Assembly (NCBI RefSeq): GCF_034313965.1
Contig: NZ_JAVIWQ010000002.1
Span: 3,286,001-3,350,000 of the forward strand
Length of the DNA stretch: 64,000 nucleotides
Direction of reading: 5' to 3'
Origin: Herbaspirillum sp. RTI4
GTDB taxonomy: Bacteria; Pseudomonadota; Gammaproteobacteria; Burkholderiales; Burkholderiaceae_D
Each line of letters opens with the position of its first letter. Position 1 is the first letter of the stretch. The notes beneath the pieces were generated by a model. The model worked only from the letters and a program-made list of their open reading frames with translations, was not told where the DNA came from and did no database searches. The position numbers and the translations under genes are program-made. Shown piece by piece: positions 1 to 7,862 of the stretch.

Positions 1-179
1 GGCCAGATGTGCAACAGCAAGGCATACGCCAATGCCGTTAAACCGCCTACCAGGATGCCGACTATCGGAAAATACGCCAGCGAAGGACTACGCCAGGCAG
101 GATCGAAACCGACCCAGCGCGGAACAGGCAGACGGGTAAAGAATTGCAGCGCCGTAAAAAACAGCCTTAGCTGATACAT
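1..179 (-). CDS. cobS: Adenosylcobinamide-GDP ribazoletransferase (cobalamin synthase), N-terminal fragment
   Basis: The first 59 codons of a gene that runs off the left edge. The translation begins MYQLRLFFTALQFFTRLPVP, the characteristic start of CobS, and continues into a hydrophobic segment (IVGILVGGLTALAYALLLH) that would be the first membrane helix. CobS joins adenosylcobinamide-GDP to alpha-ribazole in the inner membrane, the last assembly step of cobalamin. It lies 23 bp downstream of cobT on the same strand, so the two are very probably co-transcribed. The start is the ATG at 177-179. Only the N-terminus is visible, so integrity of the rest cannot be judged. Confidence 0.85.
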   Translation of the reverse strand, partial: MYQLRLFFTALQFFTRLPVPRWVGFDPAWRSPSLAYFPIVGILVGGLTALAYALLLHIW

Positions 180-202
180 GACGGTGGATGTCGCGATCTT
201 GA

Positions 203-1252
203 TCACTGCGCGGGACTATCGACCAGTTTTCCACTGACCTGCGCCGACGAAAACGTCGCCATTTGCGTCAGGAAGTTGACCGCCGAGTGCAGCAGCGGCA
301 TCGCCAGCGCGCAACCGCTGCCCTCGCCCAGCCGCAAGTCGAGATGCAACAGCGGCCGCGCGTGCAGATACTCCAGCAGGAGCCGGTGTCCCTGCTCTTG
401 GGAGCAATGTGAAAACACGCAGTAATCGAGTATTGCCGGTTGCATCCTTGCCGCTACCAGCAAGGCGGCGGAGACGATGAAACCATCGATCAGCAACACC
501 ATGCGACGTTCGGCGGCGCGCAGCATGGCACCGACCATCATGGCGATTTCAAAACCGCCGTAGGTGGCCAGCACGGCCAGCGGTTCGGTCACTTCAGCGT
601 GAAGTCGGTGCGCGGCCTCAATCGCCTGCTGTTTGCGCTGCACGCCGTCGGCATCCAGACCGGTGCCGGTGCCGACGCACTGAGCCGCTGCCAAGCCGGT
701 CAGCACATGCATCAAGGCGGCGGCAGAGGTGGTATTGCCGATGCCCATTTCACCGAAACCGACGACATTGCCGTTCAGTTCATCGACCAGCGACGCACCA
801 TGTTGTAAAGCGAGCTCGCATTCGGCCGCACTCATGGCTGGTTCGCGCACAAAATTGCGTGTGCCGGGAGCGACTTTACGGTCGACTAAACCGGGGCGGG
901 TGCCGAATTCATGATTGACGCCGGCGTCGATAATTTTCAGCGCGCAGCCGTTTTGTCGCGCAAATACATTAATTGCCGCGCCTCCCTGCAAAAAATTTTC
1001 CATCATTTGCCAGGTGACACTTTGCGGAAACGCGGAAATATTTTCCGCAGTGACACCATGATCGCCGGCAAATATCAGAATGACCGGTTCGATTAATTGT
1101 GGCGCGCAACTTTTCTGGATCAGACCGATGCGGGCGGCAAGCCCTTCCAGCAGCCCCAAACTGCCGCGTGGTTTGGTTTTATTGTCTATGGCGAGGTGCA
1201 GAGAAGTGGCCAGGGCGGCGTCTGCGGTCGGAACGATGGTGGGTGCGAACAT
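203..1252 (-). CDS. cobT: Nicotinate-nucleotide--dimethylbenzimidazole phosphoribosyltransferase
   Basis: A 349-residue protein of normal family length. CobT transfers phosphoribose from nicotinate mononucleotide to dimethylbenzimidazole, giving alpha-ribazole phosphate, the lower-ligand precursor used by CobS. Visible family motifs are NKTKPRGSLGLLE near the N-terminus, the AGDHGV motif, GFGEMGIGNTTSAAAL in the middle and LGEGSGCALAMPLL near the C-terminus, whose Glu (about residue 310) is the catalytic base. I chose the ATG at 1252 (MFAPTIVP); an in-frame extension upstream is Cys/Phe-rich and unlike the family. The Shine-Dalgarno is weak. It precedes cobS by 23 bp, so these are the nucleotide-loop assembly genes. 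Confidence 0.93.
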   Translation of the reverse strand: MFAPTIVPTADAALATSLHLAIDNKTKPRGSLGLLEGLAARIGLIQKSCAPQLIEPVILIFAGDHGVTAENISAFPQSVTWQMMENFLQGGAAINVFARQNGCALKIIDAGVNHEFGTRPGLVDRKVAPGTRNFVREPAMSAAECELALQHGASLVDELNGNVVGFGEMGIGNTTSAAALMHVLTGLAAAQCVGTGTGLDADGVQRKQQAIEAAHRLHAEVTEPLAVLATYGGFEIAMMVGAMLRAAERRMVLLIDGFIVSAALLVAARMQPAILDYCVFSHCSQEQGHRLLLEYLHARPLLHLDLRLGEGSGCALAMPLLHSAVNFLTQMATFSSAQVSGKLVDSPAQ

Positions 1253-1674
1253 TACCGGAAAGAACCTTATCAGGAAGTGAAAATAAATGCCCCGGCAGAA
1301 ACTGAATACCTTCGAGCAAAACGCGCCATTGTACGAGCCGCCACGTTGAATCACAATGCGGGTGCAGATTCACCGCACTGTCCTAATTTAGACTGCTATG
1401 ATACGGATCAAGGAAGGAAATGCGCCTTATAATTAATCAATTCCAAGCGTATTGAACGTAAGCACTGGGGGTGCTTACAAAAACAAAGATGAAAACGACG
1501 AGGGCGTAACTGCATAAAGATACTGTTTTAACAGATATGCGCTTTACATTGCTCATCGCAGTCATCTTATTCATCCGCGGCACCTGACGTAAAAACAGGC
1601 AAGAAAAAAAAGGAGCGCCGCTACAAGGCCGGCGCGCCGAAACTGAAATTATCAAAGCAAAGAGAGGCCAGATT
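1253..1674. other. Intergenic region between divergent cobT and cheZ
   Basis: A 422-bp gap between divergently transcribed genes, so it must carry both promoters. I see an imperfect hairpin (TGCGGGTG...CACCGCA, near 1357-1377) but no convincing cobalamin riboswitch. The cheZ side is A/T-rich and ends with an AGAGG ribosome-binding sequence about 9 nt before the ATG at 1675. No small gene with good coding character is visible. Confidence 0.5.
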
Positions 1675-2481
1675 ATGAGTGATGCAGATGTTGATTTAGA
1701 GGCCTTGTTCGATGAAATTTCCTCGCAAGGCGCTGCAGAATCTGCCGCGACAAGCAACGCTCCAGACGCCGCAGCAGAAACCACCGCAGACCCCGTCCCG
1801 GAAGTTGCAGAACACACCGCCTCTGCCCACGACACTTCTGACGCGCCGCCAGATACAGGCGAAACCGAAGCTGGCGCCGACGCCGGCAACATGTTCGGGC
1901 GACTGGGCGGTATCGTTCGACTGCTGCATGACTCCATGCGCGAACTCGGCTATGACCGCTCACTGACAGATGCCGCCTCGCAGATAGGCGATGCGCAAAG
2001 CCGCCTCGAATACATTGCCACGCTGACCGAGCAAGCCGCCAACAAAGTACTCAACGCCATTGATGAAGGCATGCCTGCGCAAGACAAACTCGCTGCGCAC
2101 GCCAAGGACATCGACACCCGTTGGAGTGAATTGTTTGCCGGCCAGATGGATATGGAACAGTTCAAAACTCTGGCTAACGACTCCCGCACTTTCTCCTCCG
2201 CTGTGACACTATCGACCGAACTTGAAAAAGCACGGATGATGGAAATCATGATGGCGCAGGACTTTCAGGACATCACCGGCCAGCTGATCAAGAAAATCGT
2301 CAACATCACCGTTCTGGTTGAACAGCAACTAGCCATGCTGTTGCGCGACAATGCACCGCCGTCCGTGATCGCCGCCATCGATGCAGACAAGCCGGAAACA
2401 CTGGCAAATGGACCCTCCCTTGCCGGATCGGGCCTGGAACAAGACGATGTAGATAACTTACTTGACAGCCTGGGGTTCTGA
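1675..2481 (+). CDS. cheZ: Chemotaxis protein phosphatase CheZ
   Basis: A 268-residue CheZ. CheZ forms a four-helix-bundle dimer that speeds dephosphorylation of CheY-P. The diagnostic QDFQDITGQLIKK motif lies at 195-207; D199 and Q203 correspond to the acidic residue and the catalytic Gln of enterobacterial CheZ. The C-terminus QDDVDNLLDSLGF is the CheY-binding amphipathic helix, tethered by a flexible stretch. Residues 20-70 form an Ala/Thr/Glu/Pro-rich acidic linker that makes this protein longer than the roughly 214-residue E. coli form. The stop overlaps the cheA start (TGATG), so the two are translationally coupled. No cheY, cheW, cheR or cheB is present nearby. Confidence 0.93.
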   Translation: MSDADVDLEALFDEISSQGAAESAATSNAPDAAAETTADPVPEVAEHTASAHDTSDAPPDTGETEAGADAGNMFGRLGGIVRLLHDSMRELGYDRSLTDAASQIGDAQSRLEYIATLTEQAANKVLNAIDEGMPAQDKLAAHAKDIDTRWSELFAGQMDMEQFKTLANDSRTFSSAVTLSTELEKARMMEIMMAQDFQDITGQLIKKIVNITVLVEQQLAMLLRDNAPPSVIAAIDADKPETLANGPSLAGSGLEQDDVDNLLDSLGF

Positions 2482-4406
2482 TGGATGATGACATGCTCAA
2501 GGATTTTGTTGTCGAAGCTCTGGAGCTGGCAACAAGCGTCGAGTCACATTTACTGACGCTGGAGCGCCAACCGGAAGACAAAGAAGTCATCAATGCCGTG
2601 TTCCGAGCGTTCCACACAATCAAGGGCGGCGCAGGCTTCGTCAATTTGCCTGCGATGGTTTCCGCATGTCATCTGACTGAAAACCTGTTTGATGCACTGC
2701 GCACCGGCAAAGCCAAAGTCACCCCGCTGGCCATCGAAGCCGCACTGCAAGCCAGCGGCTTTGTTGCCGATCAGCTGGAACAATTATCGAACGGTGAAAA
2801 TCCGGCCAGCCTGGCTCCCATGCCACAAGAGCTGGAAGATATCCTGACCCACGCCATCGAAGGCGAATCCGAAGTCGCCCCGGTCAGCGCGCCAATGAGC
2901 GCACCGGCGGCAGCCACACCAGTCGCCAGCGAGCAGAACACCGATGCAGACGCAAGCTCCGACGAAGATCTCAGCGGCGTCAGTACCGTCGACGCCAATG
3001 GCGAACTCAACTGGGCAGCCATGCATCAGGCGGTGTCGGGTAAAGGCGGTTCGGCAGAAGCATCTGCCGACGCCGAAAGCAGCGAAGCGGCAGCAGTCAG
3101 TCTGCATCCGAAATCACTGCCCTCTGCAACACCGAAGCCCGTAGCAGATGCCGTTGCTGCGCCCGCTACTGCCGCACCGGATGCCGTTCGCGCGAACCGC
3201 CGCGCCAGTGACGGTCCGGCCAAGGAAGAAAGTATCCGCATCGACGCTGGCAAGCTCGACGCCTTGCTGGAAGTCGCCGGCGAATCGGTGCAGGCGGCCA
3301 ATCAGGCCACCGTCCTGCTGGAAAAACTCCAGCAATTCAAGTTCGAAGGTTCCGCTGCGGCACTCATGAGCACCCTGGCAGAAACGCTCAGCCGCGCTTC
3401 ACGCTACTCCAGCGAACTGCAAAGAGCCACGCTGTCGACACGCATGCAACCGGTCGGTCGTCTGTTTCAGAAATTCCCTCGCCTGATCCGCGAACTTGCA
3501 AAAGACTTGGGCAAAGACGTTGACCTGGCCATTTCCGGTGCCGAAACCGAAGTCGACCGCGTGGTCGTTGACAGTCTCTACGATCCGCTGGTGCACATGC
3601 TGCGCAACTCGCTCGATCACGGCATCGAAAGCGCAGCCGATCGCGCCAAGAGCGGCAAACCAGCACGCGCCACGATTTCCCTCAACGCCTGGCAGGAAGC
3701 CAGCAGCGTGATGATAGAAATTTTCGACGATGGCAAGGGCATGGACCCTGACTTTCTGCGGCAGAAAGCACGCAGCAAGGGCCTGATCGGTGAAAACGAT
3801 GCCCAAAGCGTGAATGAAGCGCTGCAACTGGTGTTCCTGCCAGGGTTTTCGACTAAGGAAGTCGCCTCCAGCGTATCGGGCCGCGGCGTCGGCATGGACG
3901 TGGTCAAAACTGCCGTAGAAAAACACCGCGGCAGCATCCACATCGACTCCACCATGGGCGTAGGCACACGATTCTCAATCCGCCTGCCGATTGAACTGTC
4001 GATCATCCCCACCATGCTGGTCCGCACTTCGGCTGCCGCGCTCGCGCTGCCGATGTCGTCGGTCCAGCGTGTGGTCGAGTTGCCGGCTGAATTTGAAAAA
4101 GTCGGCGGTGCGCCAGTCATGCGCGATCAGGGTCGGCCATTGCCGGTGCATTCCCTGGCCGGTGTGCTCGGTTATGAACCCGGCAGTGAACGGGTCGGAA
4201 TCGTCATGGCTGTGCCACAGCCCTACATCTTGAGTGTGGAAGCGGTAGAAGGAACAGCCGATCTGGTGATCAAGCCACTGACTGCCATCCGCACCAACGG
4301 CGTGACCGGCACTGCCCGTTCTGCCGAAGGCGAACTGGTACTGGTGGTGGGACTTTCCTTCCTGCTGGACGGTTGCCGTACAGGTCTGGCCAAAATAGCG
4401 GCCTGA
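2481..4406 (+). CDS. cheA: Chemotaxis histidine kinase CheA
   Basis: A 641-residue CheA-type kinase. Residues 1-105 are an HPt domain with the phospho-acceptor His45 in AFHTIKGGAGF. Residues of about 110-250 are an Ala/Pro/Ser-rich linker in which I do not recognise a P2 CheY-binding domain. A dimerisation helix pair follows from about 255 (IRIDAGKLDALLEVAGE). The ATPase domain carries the N box (MLRNSLDHGIE, about 373), G1 (DDGKGMD) and G2 (GRGVGMDVV, about 468). The last 130 residues are a CheW-like receptor-coupling domain. It overlaps cheZ by one base. The lack of other che genes suggests a dedicated or accessory array that borrows CheY and CheW from elsewhere. Confidence 0.92.
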   Translation: MDDDMLKDFVVEALELATSVESHLLTLERQPEDKEVINAVFRAFHTIKGGAGFVNLPAMVSACHLTENLFDALRTGKAKVTPLAIEAALQASGFVADQLEQLSNGENPASLAPMPQELEDILTHAIEGESEVAPVSAPMSAPAAATPVASEQNTDADASSDEDLSGVSTVDANGELNWAAMHQAVSGKGGSAEASADAESSEAAAVSLHPKSLPSATPKPVADAVAAPATAAPDAVRANRRASDGPAKEESIRIDAGKLDALLEVAGESVQAANQATVLLEKLQQFKFEGSAAALMSTLAETLSRASRYSSELQRATLSTRMQPVGRLFQKFPRLIRELAKDLGKDVDLAISGAETEVDRVVVDSLYDPLVHMLRNSLDHGIESAADRAKSGKPARATISLNAWQEASSVMIEIFDDGKGMDPDFLRQKARSKGLIGENDAQSVNEALQLVFLPGFSTKEVASSVSGRGVGMDVVKTAVEKHRGSIHIDSTMGVGTRFSIRLPIELSIIPTMLVRTSAAALALPMSSVQRVVELPAEFEKVGGAPVMRDQGRPLPVHSLAGVLGYEPGSERVGIVMAVPQPYILSVEAVEGTADLVIKPLTAIRTNGVTGTARSAEGELVLVVGLSFLLDGCRTGLAKIAA

Positions 4407-4412
4407 TAAGGA

Positions 4413-4439
4413 AGAGGCCGGCGCACGCTACCGGCCTCT
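4413..4439. terminator. Stem-loop between convergent cheA and clc gene
   Basis: Nine-base-pair stem AGAGGCCGG/CCGGCCTCT with a 9-nt loop, just after the cheA stop. There is no clear U tract, so it may only be a transcript-stabilising or weak bidirectional terminator. Confidence 0.5.
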
Positions 4440-4519
4440 CCCGTTCGCCTTCCCTGCTAATGCAAGTCTGCACAAGCAACTCACTTCAATTCCCTCTCAA
4501 ACCGCAACACAATATTCGT

Positions 4520-5824
4520 CTACGCCTGCGCGCGCCGATAACGCTCGGCCAGGGCGTCGTACAAAGGCGGGGCAAACAGACGCGATATCTGGCTGGCAAT
4601 GAGCGCCGTCGCCATCAATGAAATCACCAGCGCGTGGCCATCGATCATTTCCATCACGATGACGAAAGCGGTAATCGGCGATTGCGTCACCGCGGCCAGA
4701 TAACCGACCATCGCCAGCGCAATCAGCAAAGGCAGCGAGATATCGCCGCTCAGCATGTGCAGTAAATTGCCCAGCCCCGCGCCAATCGACAGAGACGGGG
4801 CGAAAATCCCACCCGGAATACCCGGCAGATACGAGCCCACCATCGAAGCCATTTTGAGCAGCGGATACCAGCCCGACAATTGCGCTGTTCCGCTCAGCAA
4901 GCCATTCGCTTCGGCATAGCCGCTGCCGAAGGTAACGCCGCCGGCAATCACGCCGATCACCGCCACCAACAAACCGCACAGCGCTGCGAACACCACAGGC
5001 CGGTTGGCGCGCAGATGCCGCAGCGGCGCGGGAATCCAGCGGTGGGTATTGAGCAGCAACCAGCAAAAAATGCCGCCGGCGATACCGCTCACAACTCCTG
5101 CCGCCAGCACTGCAATGACGATGCTGCGGCTGATGTCGCCGCTCATCCGCAAGATGCCGAAATAGGTGTAGTTGCCATTCATGCCCAGCGCCACCACCCC
5201 GGCGAACACAATGGTGGTAATGACCACGCCGCTGGCGCGCTGCTCAAAGCTGCGTGACAGCTCCTCGATGGCAAAGACAATCCCGGCCAACGGTGTATTG
5301 AACGCCGCCGCCAGACCCGCTGCCGCCCCGGCCAGAATCAGGCGTTTTTCCATCATCACGCTGGGTCGGGGAAACCAGCGGCGCATGTAATACATCAACA
5401 CCGCGCCGATCTGCACCGTCGGCCCTTCGCGTCCGATAGTCAGACCGCCAACCACGCCCAGCGTCGACAGCACAATCTTGCCCACCATCACCCGCAGTGA
5501 CAGCAACTGCGGCGCACGCCCGGCCGTTTCGTCTTCCAGAACCGCGATCACTTGCGGGATGCCGCTGCCTTCCGCGCCAGGGAAAAAACGCCGCGTCAGA
5601 TAGACCGCCAGCGCACTGAGCGTCGGCGTCAACAGCAAGGGCAACCAGAAATAGCTGCTCTGCATCCAGCGAAACAAGTGAAAACCGGCGTCAATCAAGC
5701 GCGCATACAGCACCGCGATCAGCCCGGTCACGATGGCCCCCACCCAAAGAATCCCGTAGTGCAACCAGAATCGTCGTATGTGTCGCAGATTTTTGTGGAT
5801 TAGCCGGGAAAACAGTGCTGTCAT
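4520..5824 (-). CDS. CLC-family chloride/proton antiporter
   Basis: A 434-residue polytopic membrane protein of the CLC family. The three ion-pathway motifs are present: GSGIP, GREGPTVQIGA (containing the external gating Glu) and GGIFAPSLSIGAGLG. The internal proton-pathway glutamate appears conserved in AFNTPLAGIVFAIEELSRSF, and the pore Tyr in APPLYDALAERY near the C-terminus. Retention of both glutamates points to a 2Cl-/H+ exchanger of the ClcA kind rather than a channel; F-specific CLCs lack this pattern. No C-terminal CBS domains are present. Known roles of the family include acid resistance; here the physiological role is inferred only. It is convergent with cheA and 63 bp upstream of a separate gene end (cysB). 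Confidence 0.9.
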   Translation of the reverse strand: MTALFSRLIHKNLRHIRRFWLHYGILWVGAIVTGLIAVLYARLIDAGFHLFRWMQSSYFWLPLLLTPTLSALAVYLTRRFFPGAEGSGIPQVIAVLEDETAGRAPQLLSLRVMVGKIVLSTLGVVGGLTIGREGPTVQIGAVLMYYMRRWFPRPSVMMEKRLILAGAAAGLAAAFNTPLAGIVFAIEELSRSFEQRASGVVITTIVFAGVVALGMNGNYTYFGILRMSGDISRSIVIAVLAAGVVSGIAGGIFCWLLLNTHRWIPAPLRHLRANRPVVFAALCGLLVAVIGVIAGGVTFGSGYAEANGLLSGTAQLSGWYPLLKMASMVGSYLPGIPGGIFAPSLSIGAGLGNLLHMLSGDISLPLLIALAMVGYLAAVTQSPITAFVIVMEMIDGHALVISLMATALIASQISRLFAPPLYDALAERYRRAQA

Positions 5825-5887
5825 CTTGATCGTTCATCCATTCTCAGGGTATGGACGGCGGGCAGGATGCGCCACCGCTTTGTTGCA

Positions 5888-6829
5888 CTACAACTCGTAA
5901 AGGTCTTTCTCACCATCCATCACTTGCCCGATCAGTTTCCGGTTCAGCGTCGGCGCCATCAATTCGATGAAGGTATACACGTAGCTGCGCAGATACGCGC
6001 CCTGTTTGAGCGCCAGCCTTGAGACATTGGTGCCGAACAGATGACCGGCCGGCAGCGACCGCAAACCCTTGTCCCGTTCGGCATCGAAGGCCATGCCGGC
6101 AATAATCCCTATTCCCATGCCCAGTTCGACATAGGTCTTGATGACATCGGCATCGATCGCTTCCAGCACGATATCCGGCTTCAGATCGCGCAGCGCGAAG
6201 GCATGATCGATCCGGGTACGGCCGGCAAAAGCGGCGTCGTAAGTAATGAGCGGATAAGTCGCAATTTCTTCCAGCGACAGGTTTTTGGAGCGCAGCAAGG
6301 GATGGTCGGGCGGCGTCACGACCACATGCTCCCACTGATAACAAGGCAGCGAAATCAAGCCGTCCACCTCACCCAGCGATTCGGTGGCAATCGCCAGATC
6401 GGCCTGATCGTTACGTACCATCTCCATGATTTGCTTGGGATTGCCTTGCAGCAAGGACAGGCGCACCTTAGGAAATTTCTGGGTAAATGCCTGCACGACC
6501 TTGGGCAGGGAATAGCGCGCCTGGGTGTGCGTGGTGGCAATGGTCAGGCTACCGCTGTCGTGCGCGGCGAACTCCATGCCGATGCGCTTGAGGCCTTCGA
6601 CTTCCAGCAAAATCGCTTCCACCGAATGCAACACCGCCCGCCCCGGCTCGGTCAGGCCGCGTATGCGTTTGCCGTGACGGGTGAAAATGTCCACGCCTAG
6701 CTCTTCTTCCAGTTCAATAATCGCCTTGGAAACACCAGGTTGCGAGGTGTACAGCGCTTTGGCGGCTTCGGTCAGGTTGAAATTTTGCCTGACAGCTTCC
6801 CTGACAAAGCGGAATTGATGGAGGTTCAT
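5888..6829 (-). CDS. cysB: LysR-type sulfur regulator CysB
   Basis: A 313-residue LysR regulator of the CysB/Cbl branch. The N-terminal helix-turn-helix reads AAKALYTSQPGVSKAI, followed by the CysB-typical ELGVDIFTRHGKR and a periplasmic-binding-like effector domain (SGSLTIATTHTQARYSLP). CysB with N-acetylserine activates sulfate assimilation genes. Its position, divergent from a TauE-type exporter and next to the cysI-cysH-cysD-cysN genes, supports that role. The start ATG at 6827-6829 gives the canonical MNLHQFRFVREAVRQNFNLT. Cbl is the main alternative; the single-copy context favours CysB. Confidence 0.92.
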   Translation of the reverse strand: MNLHQFRFVREAVRQNFNLTEAAKALYTSQPGVSKAIIELEEELGVDIFTRHGKRIRGLTEPGRAVLHSVEAILLEVEGLKRIGMEFAAHDSGSLTIATTHTQARYSLPKVVQAFTQKFPKVRLSLLQGNPKQIMEMVRNDQADLAIATESLGEVDGLISLPCYQWEHVVVTPPDHPLLRSKNLSLEEIATYPLITYDAAFAGRTRIDHAFALRDLKPDIVLEAIDADVIKTYVELGMGIGIIAGMAFDAERDKGLRSLPAGHLFGTNVSRLALKQGAYLRSYVYTFIELMAPTLNRKLIGQVMDGEKDLYEL

Positions 6830-6852
6830 CGAGGCACCCTTGAGAATGAAAA

Positions 6853-6939
6853 ATGAGAGAACTCATTTGCATATATCAAATACGTATATAAGCAAATAAA
6901 TACTCTGTAGTTTGGAATATAGACGAAGTTTATTACGAT
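6853..6939. promoter_or_regulatory. Divergent cysB/tauE control region with two dyads
   Basis: Two inverted repeats lie in the 134-bp gap: ATGAG-AGAA-CTCAT at 6853-6866, and a longer dyad at 6866-6896 whose outer arms are TTTGC and GCAAA with inner ATATA and TATAT. Such A/T-rich dyads are plausible LysR-type (CysB) sites. A candidate promoter for the plus-strand gene is TTGGAA (6912-6917), 16 nt, TACGAT (6934-6939). Assignment to CysB is inferred from context. Confidence 0.4.
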
Positions 6940-6963
6940 TCTGTCTATCTTGTTGGGAGTCTT

Positions 6964-7737
6964 ATGACCGTTTCGTATGTAATTAGTGGATTTGCCGTCG
7001 GCTTATTGGTCGGATTGACCGGCGTAGGCGGCGGCTCACTGATGACGCCGCTGTTGACCTTGATGTTCGGCATCCACCCCAGTGTGGCCGTCGGGACCGA
7101 CCTCGCCTTCGCTTCGCTGACCAAAACCGCCGGTACGATCGCACACCGCTCACGCGGCACGGTGCGCTGGGATATTGTGCGTCGACTATCGCTGGGGGCA
7201 CTGCCGGCGGCCATCATCACGACGCTGCTGCTCAAGCATTTCGGCGCGGTGAGTCCGCAACTCAGCAGCATTATTCGCTATAGCATTGCCGGCTCGGTGA
7301 TGCTGACCGTGATCGCTTTGCTATTCAAGAGTAAACTACAGGGCTGGCTGAACGCACATCCAGAACGGCATCTGCAAGGCCGGTCACTGGCGGGTGCCAC
7401 GATCGCCTCCGGCGTCTTGCTTGGCACGCTGGTCACTATTTCTTCCATCGGCGCGGGTGCAGTGGGTGCAACTTTGCTGGTTGTCCTCTATCCTCGCCTG
7501 TCACCGGCTGAAATCGCCGGTACCGACATTGCCTATGCCGTACCCCTGACCGCCATCGCCGCATTCGGCCACTGGTGGCTGGGATCAATAGACTGGGCTT
7601 TGCTGGGTGCGCTGCTGTTGGGTTCCATCCCCGGCATCACGCTAGGCTCGCTGGCAGCCAAAGGCGTATCGGAAAAATTGCTGCGCGGTTTGTTAGCCGT
7701 CACGCTGACAACCGTGGCGCTGAAGCTGGTGTGGTAA
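6964..7737 (+). CDS. TauE/SafE-family sulfite exporter-like membrane protein
   Basis: A 257-residue, strongly hydrophobic protein of the TauE/SafE (formerly DUF81) family, with seven to eight predicted helices. The family signature GLTGVGGGSLMTPLL is at about 18-32, and the second repeat carries SSIGAGAVGATLLV. Members export sulfite, sulfoacetate or related organosulfonates. Between cysB and cysI, removal of excess sulfite or uptake of a sulfur compound is a reasonable inference, but the substrate cannot be read from sequence. A GGGAG ribosome-binding sequence precedes the ATG. The adjacent dyads suggest co-regulation with cysB. Confidence 0.85.
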   Translation: MTVSYVISGFAVGLLVGLTGVGGGSLMTPLLTLMFGIHPSVAVGTDLAFASLTKTAGTIAHRSRGTVRWDIVRRLSLGALPAAIITTLLLKHFGAVSPQLSSIIRYSIAGSVMLTVIALLFKSKLQGWLNAHPERHLQGRSLAGATIASGVLLGTLVTISSIGAGAVGATLLVVLYPRLSPAEIAGTDIAYAVPLTAIAAFGHWWLGSIDWALLGALLLGSIPGITLGSLAAKGVSEKLLRGLLAVTLTTVALKLVW

Positions 7738-7790
7738 GTTCATGCCCCTGTCAATGACAGCGGCATGAAAATCGTAGACGAATTTTATAA

Positions 7791-7837
7791 GGGAAGCTCT
7801 GATCAAGCACTGTGCAGTCGCTTAATCAGAGGCTCCC
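7791..7837. repeat. Hairpin-forming dispersed repeat upstream of cysI
   Basis: A 17-bp imperfect inverted repeat (left arm GGGAAGCTCTGATCAAG, right arm CTTAATCAGAGGCTCCC) with a 13-nt loop, in the leader between the tauE-like gene and cysI. The right part (GCAGT.GC.TAATCAGAG..TCC) recurs at 43911-43933, and a half copy occurs at 45275-45290. It is therefore a repeated element of the genome and not a cysI-specific terminator; there is no U tract. Confidence 0.75.
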
Positions 7838-7862
7838 AATACCTTTTTAAAGGACACGAGAG

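Noticed and set aside
1340..1440. Possible cobalamin riboswitch upstream of cobT (GGTGAATC...CCCGCATTGTG on the minus strand)
   Set aside because: Only a short stretch recalls the B12-box region; the sequence is explained by a local hairpin and the rest of the conserved core is missing.
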